A stretch of DNA of 64,000 bases from Membranipora membranacea (taxonomy: Eukaryota > Bryozoa > Gymnolaemata > Cheilostomatida > Membraniporidae), in assembly GCA_914767715.1 (NCBI GenBank), contig OU612070.1:7025501-7089500 (forward strand), written 5' to 3'. The first letter of the stretch is position 1. Each line of letters opens with the position of its first letter. This document shows, one piece after another, positions 22,892 to 34,800 of the stretch. The notes under the pieces are model-generated. The model searched no databases. It worked only from the letters and a program-made list of their open reading frames with translations, and was not told the origin of the DNA. The position numbers and the translations under genes are program-made.

Positions 22892-25800
22892 ATGGCAGAT
22901 GTCCTTGACACTATTGAAGTTCAAGGTCAGGGGTGTGATCTTCAAAACGAAAGTACTGATGTTACTGGTCCTCAAGATTTGAACAGCAGTGATGTTACAG
23001 AGGATATATTGCAGCAGGCTTTGAATGAAGCATCAGCTGCACAAATAACAGACCAGTTACAACAGCAGGAGGAGGCAACAGATGCACAGGAACAAACGCT
23101 TCTTCAAGCTGATCATCACAATGATGACACGCAACAAGATTTGGAAGGTGTTGACAATTCTCAAACTTTGCAGATGATTCAGAATGGTTCTGACTCAGTT
23201 GCAAGGGATAACAACACAAATAGTTCTGTCATTGTAAGTCAGCATAGTAACACACCAGAATCCATCACCATAAACACTCTTTCCGCTGGTGATTTGAGCC
23301 CAGCACCACTAGGTTCCAAAAACAATCCGATAAGAATTGTCCAGCAAGGTAGCACGTACACATCAACTCAACATCTTTCACAAGATCAGATCACACAGAT
23401 AGTTCAAGTGCTGCAAAGACAAAACATTGCTGCCAGAAGTCTTGATGGAGAGCCAACTGCGGTCTTTAATCCACAGACTAAAACGCGTATCGTGTACAGG
23501 GTTGTGCAGCCACATGCCGGTGCTAAGAACGACACAGCGCCAGCAAAATCCCAGTCTAGTCAACTCACTGCCAGAGCTTATCATGAAGCCAAATATGGCC
23601 CATTAGAAAAGAAGAAAAGAGGACCAGGCCGTCCAAGGTAAGTGGGTGTCTTTTTGATTTGTGTATAATGACGTCAGTAGTTGTGAATCATATATTGATG
23701 GTCAAGGAATTAGGCTGTCACATTACTACTCCTCACCTCACATATATATTTGACTACAACAGGTAGCCCTATTTTTAATGTTGATATTAGACATTTATAT
23801 TAGTTTGGAAAAGGCACATAATTTGTCCTACTCTCACCCTTTCTCAGACACTGTATGTAACTGTAGACCTCTGTTTACAGGAAGCGAGCGAGGAGGGAGA
23901 GTGAAGACTCTGGTCAGTCAGATTCTGAAGATGAGGATCCCGCTTATGTCGCCTCAGATAGCGATGGGGGTGAGGGTGATATGTCTCATATCGGACAAGA
24001 AGAGTTGACTCCTGCCCAGAAACTTCAGAAAAAGCGCCAAAAACCAATCACCAGGTATAATTTGTAGCACAGAAATTGCTATTACTTGTTAAAAAAGGTT
24101 ACATAATCATATATTTTGACACTAGACTTAGGATGGGCTCGGTTTTACATAGATTATTTTAGATCCTGTTATCTTGCATTTGAAATATCTCCCCTACACT
24201 GATAATGTTAAGCCTGTGACTTATCAGTTGTGGGGCGCAATTCTGAATACAGTCAAGCTTTATCTAGATTTCACAGGATCAGTCTGTCAAGTTTATATCC
24301 TGATTTACCTTTTATAAACTGTCACTATTTGAAAATCAGGATGGTCATCAGAAGAGGCTTAGCCACACACAACTATATATGAAACATGTGTAGGCCTATG
24401 TACATTCAGTTGCTCAAAACTTGTTAACTAGATTAGTTATAAAACCATTTATTCATTATATATGATGATGTTGGTTTGCAGGTCTGGTAGGAAGTCCAAA
24501 CCTCCTGCACATTTAGCTAAGGATTATAAGGCTATACACAGAGTAGATTGGTATGAAGACTATGATGATGATGACGGTGGTTACTCTGATATTTATTTAA
24601 GTGATGAAGAAAATAACCCACAGAATTCAGGTATGCTCCTAAACAAAAAATATTATAAGAAAAAATAATGCCTTTTTTGTAAAAACTGATTGTCTTTTGG
24701 ATTATCTTCCCCCCTGGTAAATTATTGCTTTATATTCAGGGTTTTTGCAGGGCTGATCCTATTCCGAGCGCATTCAGGCTGAAACAGCTTCGCATGAACT
24801 GAGACTTCATGCTGTAGCAATAAGAGTTTTATTACCATAGCAATTTCTTTTTCGCTACACTACGTCATATTTACCCGCTTTCTTCAATGGCCCCCTTAAG
24901 TGCAGGTGGCTTGTGTGGAATAGCTAACCTAAACCCTTGCCTGCCATCGCCAGCTTCTATAATACTACTACTATATATTTTAAGAGGCAGAAGGGGGATC
25001 TTTATACTGTGGGAAAGACAGTAGACCTGTATTTATGGTCTTGATTCGAACAGACCTGGCTAGGATGAATAGCTTGCCAAAGACAAATTTGAGATGATAC
25101 CCTTAACCATCAGACCAACATGTTAAAAAGTTGGTGGAATTCAGTGAAATATGAGATTTGCTGTTGATTTTCCTATGTTACTTATTTATAGAAATCTCAA
25201 GACGCAAATTTGGATGCAAGCAGTGCTCCAAAGCCTATATTGGTCCCAAAGGATTGGCCAGACACTACACAAACACCGGTCACGGTATGTTTATCTAGTG
25301 TGATAAATGAAAAAGTCGAACTTCCAACAAGACCAACTAGAAACACTTATTTTCTATAACTGGTCATGGTCTAGTTCAATGTTCCAGCTTTTGAGTGTTA
25401 ACCTGTCATAGTTTGAGAATTTCAATCTTCCTGAACCAATATTTGTGGAATCTGTCTGAATTTGTCCTTTGTGGTGGCCTGTGATCTGAAACACTATTGG
25501 TTTGGGAGAAAAGAATAACCCCCACCCCGCCCACCCTGACCTTCCAAACACCTCCATGATTAAGGATTCAATATGCCTAACTGTCTAGAAGACTGCCAAT
25601 CTTTCCCCCACCTGCCCTGTTGATATTTGATCATATAAAAAGGCAGTGCATCATCTTTTTATGCTCCATCTGTGATTTAAATACCAGTTGCTTCGAAATA
25701 TTTCTTATCCTACTTGTCAATAAATTTAGGAATACCAGAAGATGTTTTACCACCAGAGGAAAATCAAACGGCTGCTGAGTCTACCGGAAAAGTAGATGAC

Positions 25801-28800
25801 GATACTACAGGTATCACTGATATAACCGGTGACAGCTCTGCAGGTATTCTTAATCAAGGTATGGTTAAGAAAGAGTAATTAGGTCAAAATTAAAGATTGT
25901 CAAAGTGAATAGATTAAATGTGCAGATTGCACAATGAAAATAGTCATAATATATCTGTTAGGCTGAGATAACACTTTGATACATTGGGAAACATATACTT
26001 GTAACTCGAGTACAAATGAAATGAAGTTGCTTTTAGAGAGGACAACTCCAAAATTAGGCTAGAATCCGGGCTCTATTGACATTTACTTTTGCTTCAGTGA
26101 TATTTTCACCTTATATTGTTCTTTGGTACCATATCAAAAGTCGTAACTCATTACCATTACCACTTGTGTGAATATGAAAACATATCGCTGGTGTATTATT
26201 GTATCACAACCGCTAATATTGTAAATAAATATATTATAATAATTGTATTATATATACATATATATATAATATTGTAACCTTGTTTGTGTAACTATCCATG
26301 TTAGATGAAACGGCCAAACCTAATTGTAGAAGCACATTTATCTACTCCTGTGGCTCAAACACCAGCCGAGACCCTCACGCCTGCAATATCAAGCATACCC
26401 AGTCGTGGTAGGGGGAGGGGCAGAGGACGCCCTCCCAAGCGACCAATAGATGACGACCTATGGAGACCTCCACCTCACATTAAAACTAATGAGCCAAAGA
26501 GGAAACCTGGTAGACCACCTAAACACAGACCTGAAGATGCAGGTGATGGTTTAAAGTGTCAGTCCTACTAGGCCATGTTTGGTATGCTTTTAAAGATCTC
26601 AAGCTGAAAAGTCATTAGGGCATGTGAATAAAGCCGCCTGTGAACCTAATTGCAGTAAAACTGCTGCAAAGTCTGAAAATTGGGATCATAGTGGATCATA
26701 GTGATATGTTGTCTCCACCCGACCACTATGACCACTATGAACCTTGCTAAAATATTAAAAAAATACTAAAATGCTATTTTCCTCTATTTTAAGTCTTTTA
26801 TTATTTTTGAACTATGAACTCACAATATTCAATTCACTGGGGTGATATATCCACTTTACTAAAAAGTTCATTGCTGTAGACAGTTCTTTTTCAAATCTTT
26901 TCCAACTAATTGGCATTCTTAATGCTGTCTTACCCAATTGGAATCAACCCAAGCTACTTAAATCAAGTTGGAATAAATTACTTTCTTGTTCCATATTCAT
27001 GGTTGTTAGTAACTGAAGAGTGTATCTTTAGCTACTCGTGTACATCTTTGACTGATGCTCACATCTGTTCCTTATGTGATTCATAGCTCGAGGAAGTGGG
27101 CGGGGTCGTGGCTCCTCCACCCCTGTTGGATCTACTGGTCGAGGCAGAGGAAGACCTCCTCAATCTGACTCCAAAGCCAGACGTATAGAGAGATTACAGT
27201 CGGTAAGTGTTAATGCTGTTAGCCAATGTGTTGACTTTGATATGATTGGCTGTTGGGTGGGAAAGAGAGCCAATACCAGGTCACAGAGAGCACATATTGA
27301 GATATAATGAAAGTGAAACTGTATTATTTAACACTTACTTTGATATACATAGGTACTTCCAGGAAAGGACAATCTGACCTGGCATTAGCTCTTTCCCACT
27401 GACCATCCTATCAGAGCCAAGACAAAATGGTATATAACTACTACTCAATGTATGACAAACCTATCTGATTAAACATTCGGTCCTAATGTCAGTGTCTACT
27501 ACAATAATCAGAACCAGCCAATTCAATTGCTTCAGTAACTTTAAAATGCTAATCACGTAATGACAACTTAAACTGTACATCAACCATACCCAATCATTGA
27601 TAGCACTATAAACAAATAAATTTTAATATGTAATATATACATATACATATTTTTACAATATAAAATTTACTATAAATATAAGTAATCATACGTTTATATT
27701 TATATTATTTATATATTTATGTTTATGGTTAGCACAAATATTTTAACAAAGTGAGATTTCTTCTCTCCTTTCTTCATCATTGACTGCACCTCTGAACACA
27801 AATGTCTGTTTAAAAAACGTTGATTTCCTAGACTACTCAAGAGAAGGAAATATTAGCTAGCGTTCTGGTCGGCTAGTTTGAGGTGACTAAATGTTAGCTA
27901 GTAGCTAGTTAGCTATGAACCTAATTATTATTTCTCACATGTACGAAATTGCGAACTTTTCATCCTGCAGATAAATTTACTCCTCTTGGGTTTATCTTCA
28001 TCGTTTTATCATTTTCATATTATCTATCGGCTCATCGGTTCAGCTTCAATGATCAATACTCATCAAACTGCCTTTACTGACTTTGCTAAACTGACAATGA
28101 CTAATTATTTTTCAGCATCTTGCTACATACAGCTGTACGGAGGTATTACAGTCAATCATGCCTAGACTGAGGGAAGAGAATGTCACTTTGTATGATGTTC
28201 TAGACTGTGGTCTGGCTGGGGCGTATGGTGAACGCCCATCATATACCCGAATGCTTCAGGTATATTTATCATTAATTTCTCCGTAAATCACTTCTAGGTT
28301 GGCCCGTTGTTGCAAGGCCAACCCAATCTGTCTGATAATTTACTTTGATAACTGTGTGTGTTTGTTCCATTGTGATAAAAGAAGGCAACTGTTCATTGTC
28401 TGCCAAATAAAATAGTTTATATGTATATGATTTGCACCAGAAAAAAAATCAGCATAATGCTCGGTTGTATTGTTGAATTATATCAAAAGTCTCAACTATA
28501 AGCAGTATGCATTCAATAGATAGCTCGAAGAGAATTCTTTTCCTGTGGTTTCCTCAGCTTTCTTATAGAGCTTTGGCAGTTACTACAACGCTTTTACCAC
28601 AACACTTTTACCACAACAGTTTACTACAACAGTTACTCTAGCAGTTACTACAACAGTTACTACAACAGTTACTACAGCAGTTACAACAGGGCCGTAGCTA
28701 AGAAAAAATGGTAGGGGAGGCAAAAGTCAGATGCGAGTCCAAGGCATCACTAGGAGGGGTGCTGTCAGTTCCTCAATAAGCAATTTAAGGCACATAGTTT

Positions 28801-31800
28801 GCGAATGGAAATCCCAGAGGAGCTGAATCTGACATGGATTGTCCAATTATGGCATTTTAGGCCACTCTATTTAGCTATCTGGAGAGGCAGTGCCTCCCTG
28901 CCTCCCCTAGAACTACGGGCCTGTACTATAACAGTTATTATAACAGTTGATAATAATGATACTTGTAGTTGTACACAGAGTTACAAGGAAAGATGACGGA
29001 GATGGCTCAGATATGTCTCAGATCAATAACTGAACATGAGCAAGTGGCTGAGGATAAAGAGGCCATACAGGTAACTATTCAGAATCCGCCCCATTTTCCC
29101 ACCAAGCCATTTTCCCACCTCCCGTTATCCCACTCTGCCATTTTCCCACCAAGCCATTATCCCACCGAGCCATTATCCCACCGAGCCATTATCCCACCGA
29201 GCCATTATCCCACCGAGCCATTATCCCACCTAGCCATTATCCCACCTGTTTGATTTCCCACTGTGCCATTTTTCCACCTGGACATTTTCCCACCAATCCA
29301 TTTGCTCAACGAGCCATTTTCCCACCAAACCGTTTTCCCACCAAACAATTTTCCCAACAGGACTATTTCCCAACAAACAATTTTCCCAACAGGACAATTT
29401 ACCACAGTGCTGTTTTCCCACCACAAAAATTTTTCACCGCACAGTTTTCCCTTTGTAGCCTTTTTTCAGGCTAAGCCGTTCACATTTCACCAATAAGTGA
29501 ACAATGTTCACATCCAGCCAACACTGGAGAATGAAGAAATGAAAATGAAGATGTGAGTTGATTTTATTAGTAGCGGATTGATTTTGATTTGAGTTTTTTA
29601 TTGCACAAGTTAGTCCAAGTAGTTGATTTTATCAAAATTGCCTCCTTGTTATAAATTACTTTTTTGACAAAACAAATTAATCGTGCCTTTGCCAATTTTC
29701 AAAAGTTTTGAGCCATTTAATCATCGACCGGACTGAATCATATCAACGGTTATTGGCCATATCACTCTACAAAATTAAGCTTTTATCATATGTTATCCAG
29801 ATGGCTTTCGGTAAAGATTGTTTTACTAGTTTACAAGCTTTTATCAATCAACCACCAAACAATGTAAAGAAAATTCTCACTCTTTGTATATTTACACACA
29901 CGATCCTTTCCGAGATGACAATGAATCGTATTCAAGTTACAACACTTATTTGTTTTGACCAGGGACCCTTCCTGCTTTTACCATATTAACAGTTTGATAC
30001 ATTAGAATTGTTTCCACTTGTAAAAAGAAGGGACAACTACCTGCAATACTAAATGCGATTGGTGATCACCAATAAGCTTGAACATCTATGATTGCATTGA
30101 AGAATCTGTGCTGTTAAATAAGGGTGGTCATTTAAAGCAGACAAGGCATAGATGATACCACTACGAATACAAATACAAAGCTTGAAAATTAGGTAACTGA
30201 CAAAATTCCATTTGCAAAATCTTCTCATTATAGCACCGCTTTTTGCCTACAGCTATTAAAAAATAGTAAAAGGAAACCCCATGTTCAAACAGGGGCCAAA
30301 TTCTCCTGAAACAATTACAGACCTGAATTACTATTTTATAATTTTTTTTCTCTAAATGCATTTACCACTGAAATATTCGACCATAAAATATTATTATAGA
30401 GGAAATTATTGACATGTGGTATAATTGACAGTGCCCTTAGGCTATCGGAATCATATTTACGACAGTGAGTTTTATTCGTTAAAATTGTGAACTTAGACCA
30501 ATATCGAAATAGGACTTCCCCTATCAATAAATATCAACTGAATTTATAGGAATTATGCTAGCTCCTCTGTCGCATTAGGAGATAATCAGACAATAACTGA
30601 AGTTGAACGTCATGCTGCAATTGGAAAATTTGTGAGTGATGTCACACCATCCTGTTTTGGTGCGGAAACTTAGTTATAACAAATTAGAAGCATGCAACAT
30701 TTGCCATAACATCCTTAAGGTGAAACATTTTAGAGGGATTATTAATGCATGTTGTCTTCTTTTTGTACAAGAAAAAACAATGCTTTGATCTATTTCTATT
30801 AAAATTGTTCCAAATGCGCAAAGTGCTCCCTGTTTTCCGGGCGCCCTTGTGCACGTTGCCAGGTTTACTGGAGGATTTAGCTATGGGTCTTCCCGTGCTC
30901 ACCGCTCGTACTCACTCCTTGTTGGTGACGTAATATTGATTAAATGCAGAATAGTATTTAGTAAAGCAATTCGATTGAAGACCCATAATTTTGACAATTT
31001 CATCCAATCCCCAACAAGAATTGTCGAAACAAAAATACTTATTTGAGATCAAATTCTTATTAAAAATACAAATCAGCATATCAGGTCATGCACCCTAGAA
31101 TTTGATCATATCATATGCTGGTGTGTGCAGGGGATTGGAATGAACGTCGGCTGGAATGAACGCCGACGGGATTGAGATTAGCTGGAATGAACTTAGACTG
31201 GTATGAAAGTCGAAAATCCTGGGATGAACGTAGAAAGTGCTGGATTGAACGTCGACTACATTAGTATATAAAATCAACGCAAGAGCAACTCCCCAAAATA
31301 ATTGTGTAAATTAATGATGATCATTCACAAAGGCACTCACATCTGTTTATGATGATGGTTACTAAATTTCTGATGGCTAGATGGAATCAAGCAGGAATTT
31401 AGTGCAAAAACTGAAATGGAAATGAAATACTGAAAGAGAAACAGTGACCCTTTGTACATTTCATCAGCAAAACAATGGTCAAGCATTAACGAAATCAGGT
31501 GCAACTAATAAATCGAAGTCGTTTACATCTTAGTTCACTGTTATCTGTGAACATTCATTTTTTGTAATGGTAATTGTGACAGTGCACATTGTTTTCCCTG
31601 CACGCTAACTCGTATCACCAATGTGGTACAGTTATCACATCTGTTATGTATGTGAAACACCTCACCTTCACCATCACCTATGTACAGTGTATGGACATAT
31701 ACCAACATCAAGTTGCAATTCAATCGATGACGTCATATCAACTGCTTGAATTTTTAGCTGACTGTCAAGTCCCATCACTGTCAGAGGTTTCTAATCGAGT

Positions 31801-34800
31801 GTTACAAAATCCTCTGTCTTAAAATGTACACAACAGAGTCTACACCCCTACTCAATTTAGGACGCTACCGCGAAGGTAGAAAAGAGCTACAGCAGGGAGG
31901 AGGGAAACTTCTCACCCTCCCCACCGAACTTACCGGTACCAAACAAAATAAATAAATATAAATGGTACCAAATGTGCAGCACATGTGGTTTGGCATTGCA
32001 ATATTGAATTGCCTTAGCCTAATCACAATTTATACATTTGAACCAAAACCTTGATTGTGACAAGCATTGTTATAGTTATTGTTCATAAGATGAACGCTGG
32101 TTTTTTATAACACAATTATTTTTGGGAGTTGCTCTTCTGTTGACTCTTTATACCAACTAATGTAGTCGGCGTTCAATCCAGCACTTTCTACATTCATTCC
32201 AGGATTTTTGACTTTCAAACCAGACTACGTTCATTCCAGTTAGTTCGATCCCGTCGATGGTTGTTCCAGCCGATGTTCATTCCAAGATTCTGTGTGCATC
32301 TTCTATTTACAAACACGAGACCCATAAATCTGACAACAGTTCCTTAGTTGAACACAACTATGCGTTATTACAAGGAATCGTACAAGAGCAAAGTTGTGAA
32401 AAATCATGAGAAAACTGTTCATGTCATTTTCATAACCTCGATCAGCATTTTTAACACCAACGGTCATAGACTTTAGGATTCTAGAACAAAAAAGGAACGA
32501 CAAAACTTTTATGATGAGACTCTAGCACTACTTTCAATTAACATTTTTAACGCCTGAAAAAGAGTAGAAGGAAAAGTAACAAAAAATTAAAAAGAAGCTA
32601 CCAGCGCTCATTTGAAAAAAAAAGCCATGGTGGGAAAATGGCAAGTGGGAAAATGTCCGGGTGGAAAAATGGATTGGTGGGAAAACGTCCTGGTGGAAAA
32701 ATGGATTAGTGAGAAAACATCCAGGTGGGAAAACAGCTTGGTGAGAAAACATCATGGTGGGAAAACAGATTGGTGGGAAAACATCCCGCTGCGAAAATGG
32801 ATCAGTGAGAAATTGTCCTAGTGGGAAAACAGATATGTGGGAAAATGTTGTGGTGGGAAAATGGCTCGGTGGGAATATGGCTTGGTGGGAAAATGGCTTG
32901 GTGGGATAAAGAGAGGTGGGAAAATGACATTGGGAAAATGTCCTGATACCAACTATTCAACGGAGATCATAGTTTGAATGTTTGTAGGGACCTAGTTTAT
33001 CAGGCTATAGTACAGTCAATGACTGTCTCCACATGACGCAACAAACAGTTTCTGTCACGATATTTTGTTGGTCTAGCTATACTATCAATAGGTAACTTTG
33101 TGTAAGCGGGTTGTTGTTTGTGGTCTTAAATTAAATCAGACTGCCAATCAGATAGCATTTCGTGAAAATTTAGACTATTCGGATTTGTACATCGTTATCA
33201 TACAACGTTTCACGAATTCGTGGGAATCCAAATTCGCACAAAAGATTTTGTGAAAATTTTCTCACGCATCACGAGAAAACAACCCCATTTTGCCGCAATT
33301 TTACTTTTACTTTATCATACTTTATATCTGATAACTTTACCCTAACAGTTCTGTAATATCACCCCCTTTCATTCATCAGATTACCACTGCAGCTATAGCT
33401 AACTCTATAGGAGTAGAGCCTGGTTTGTTCGAAGTGTCTGATCTGCCGGAGTCAGACAAACACCCAGAAATGACATCCTCAGTGGTTCAGGATGCTGGTG
33501 CTACTGCTACCTCTGCTGATGTTCTTATTGATGATAAAAAACAGGCTGCAGCTGACAAAACTGTCCCTCAGCGGACACAGGGCCAGCAAGAGGTGGGTTT
33601 AGATTCATCTTATAAGTTATATAAATATTTTTGGCTGCTTCTAGTTGAAAGGCCCCCGTGTACATTGGTTGGCTTGCGTTAGGATTTACATAGTTTGCCT
33701 TACATGAGCTATATAGTAGGCTTACTACACATAATCCATGTTCCGTCTATTAAAAACTATCAGCTTTTGTCAATAAAGTTGTTGTCCACATGAAACCTAT
33801 GAAACTGGCAGCAAGGTTTGAGGCTGCCGACATTGAGTGTTGCTTCCCCAAACCACAGTTGGGAGTAAATAAGTCAATTTGGAGAATTTTCTATCTTACA
33901 TATGATTTTTTAAAGCATATGGACACGACGTCAGTACAAACTGGAGAAAATGAAGTCGCCCAACCAGCTGTAGCTGTGGCTCCTGAGCAAGCCAATCAAA
34001 GTAAAATAAGTACTCTGTATGAAGAGGCACAGTCTGATCCAACACATCTGGTATGTAACACATGTGTACAAACAGTAGTTACTAGTAATGTGAGGTGATA
34101 TTGTTGAGCAATCCATTCAAATTAGAAATAATAGAAGAAGAAAGCTCATAGAATCAACCTAGTTCTGCTGCCTACTGATCAGATGATTGTATGATGTATG
34201 GAATGGGTGGTTTGATAAGGAATGCATTTATTTACCTACTAAGTTGCTGCATAACAATTCGACTTAACAACTAACCAGTCATGTGGAAGTCAACTTGATA
34301 GTCTGAGTCATGGTACTTTTGATGTCAATGCTAACACTGCGATGTTATTTATTGTCATTATGATTTTTTATAAAGGTTAATACTACTGTGGCAGAAAATG
34401 TATCACAACCTGCATCAGCCGTACTTCAACCGTCAACTGACATAATAGCTACCCAAGCAGCCAATCAGATGACTGTTACTTCAGCACAAGGTCAAATAGA
34501 TGACCAATCAGAAACAGGTCACATGATCGACCAATCAGCAACAGGTCACATGATTGACCAATCAACAGCGAGTCACATGGTCGACCAATCAGCAGCGAGC
34601 CACATGATAGACCAATCAGCAGCGAGCCACATGTTAGACCAATCAACAGGAGCAGGACAGGTGGTCGACCAATCAGCAGCTAGTCATATGATCGACCAAT
34701 CAACTGCAGAAGGACAAGTGGTCGACCAATCAGCCACAGGCCACATGGTTAACCAATCAGCGCCAGATCATATGATCGAACAGTCGGCAGCATTACAAGC

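Larger units (their letters stand above)
29082..32950. mobile_element. 3.9 kb foldback element with tandem-repeat arms
   Basis: Left arm (about 29090-29460) is a tandem array of a 16-17 bp unit, CCATTTTCCCACCAAG. Right arm (about 32625-32946) is the inverted array, TTGGTGGGAAAATGG. A 9-bp direct repeat AACTATTCA flanks the whole (29073-29081 and 32951-32959), the expected target-site duplication. The interior shows no recognisable transposase, so it is non-autonomous. A 9-bp duplication with long sub-repeated arms resembles Mutator-like or foldback elements. It fills most of ZNF839 intron 9, starting 11 bp after the exon 9 donor, and hosts a second element at 31130-32290. Confidence 0.75.

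Noticed and set aside
29205-29496. Overlapping open frames with Pro/His-rich or Trp/Gly/Lys-rich proteins
   Set aside because: Three frames on both strands are open because the 16-bp tandem unit lacks stops; low-complexity translation only.
29082-32950. Autonomous transposon with a transposase gene
   Set aside because: Interior open frames are under 100 codons, mostly AT-rich, and show no catalytic DDE or zinc-finger pattern.
33790-33915. Extra N-terminal part of a ZNF839 exon beginning MKPMKLAARF
   Set aside because: A good acceptor (TTTTTTAAAG) at 33915 sets the exon start, and phase 0 matches both neighbours.
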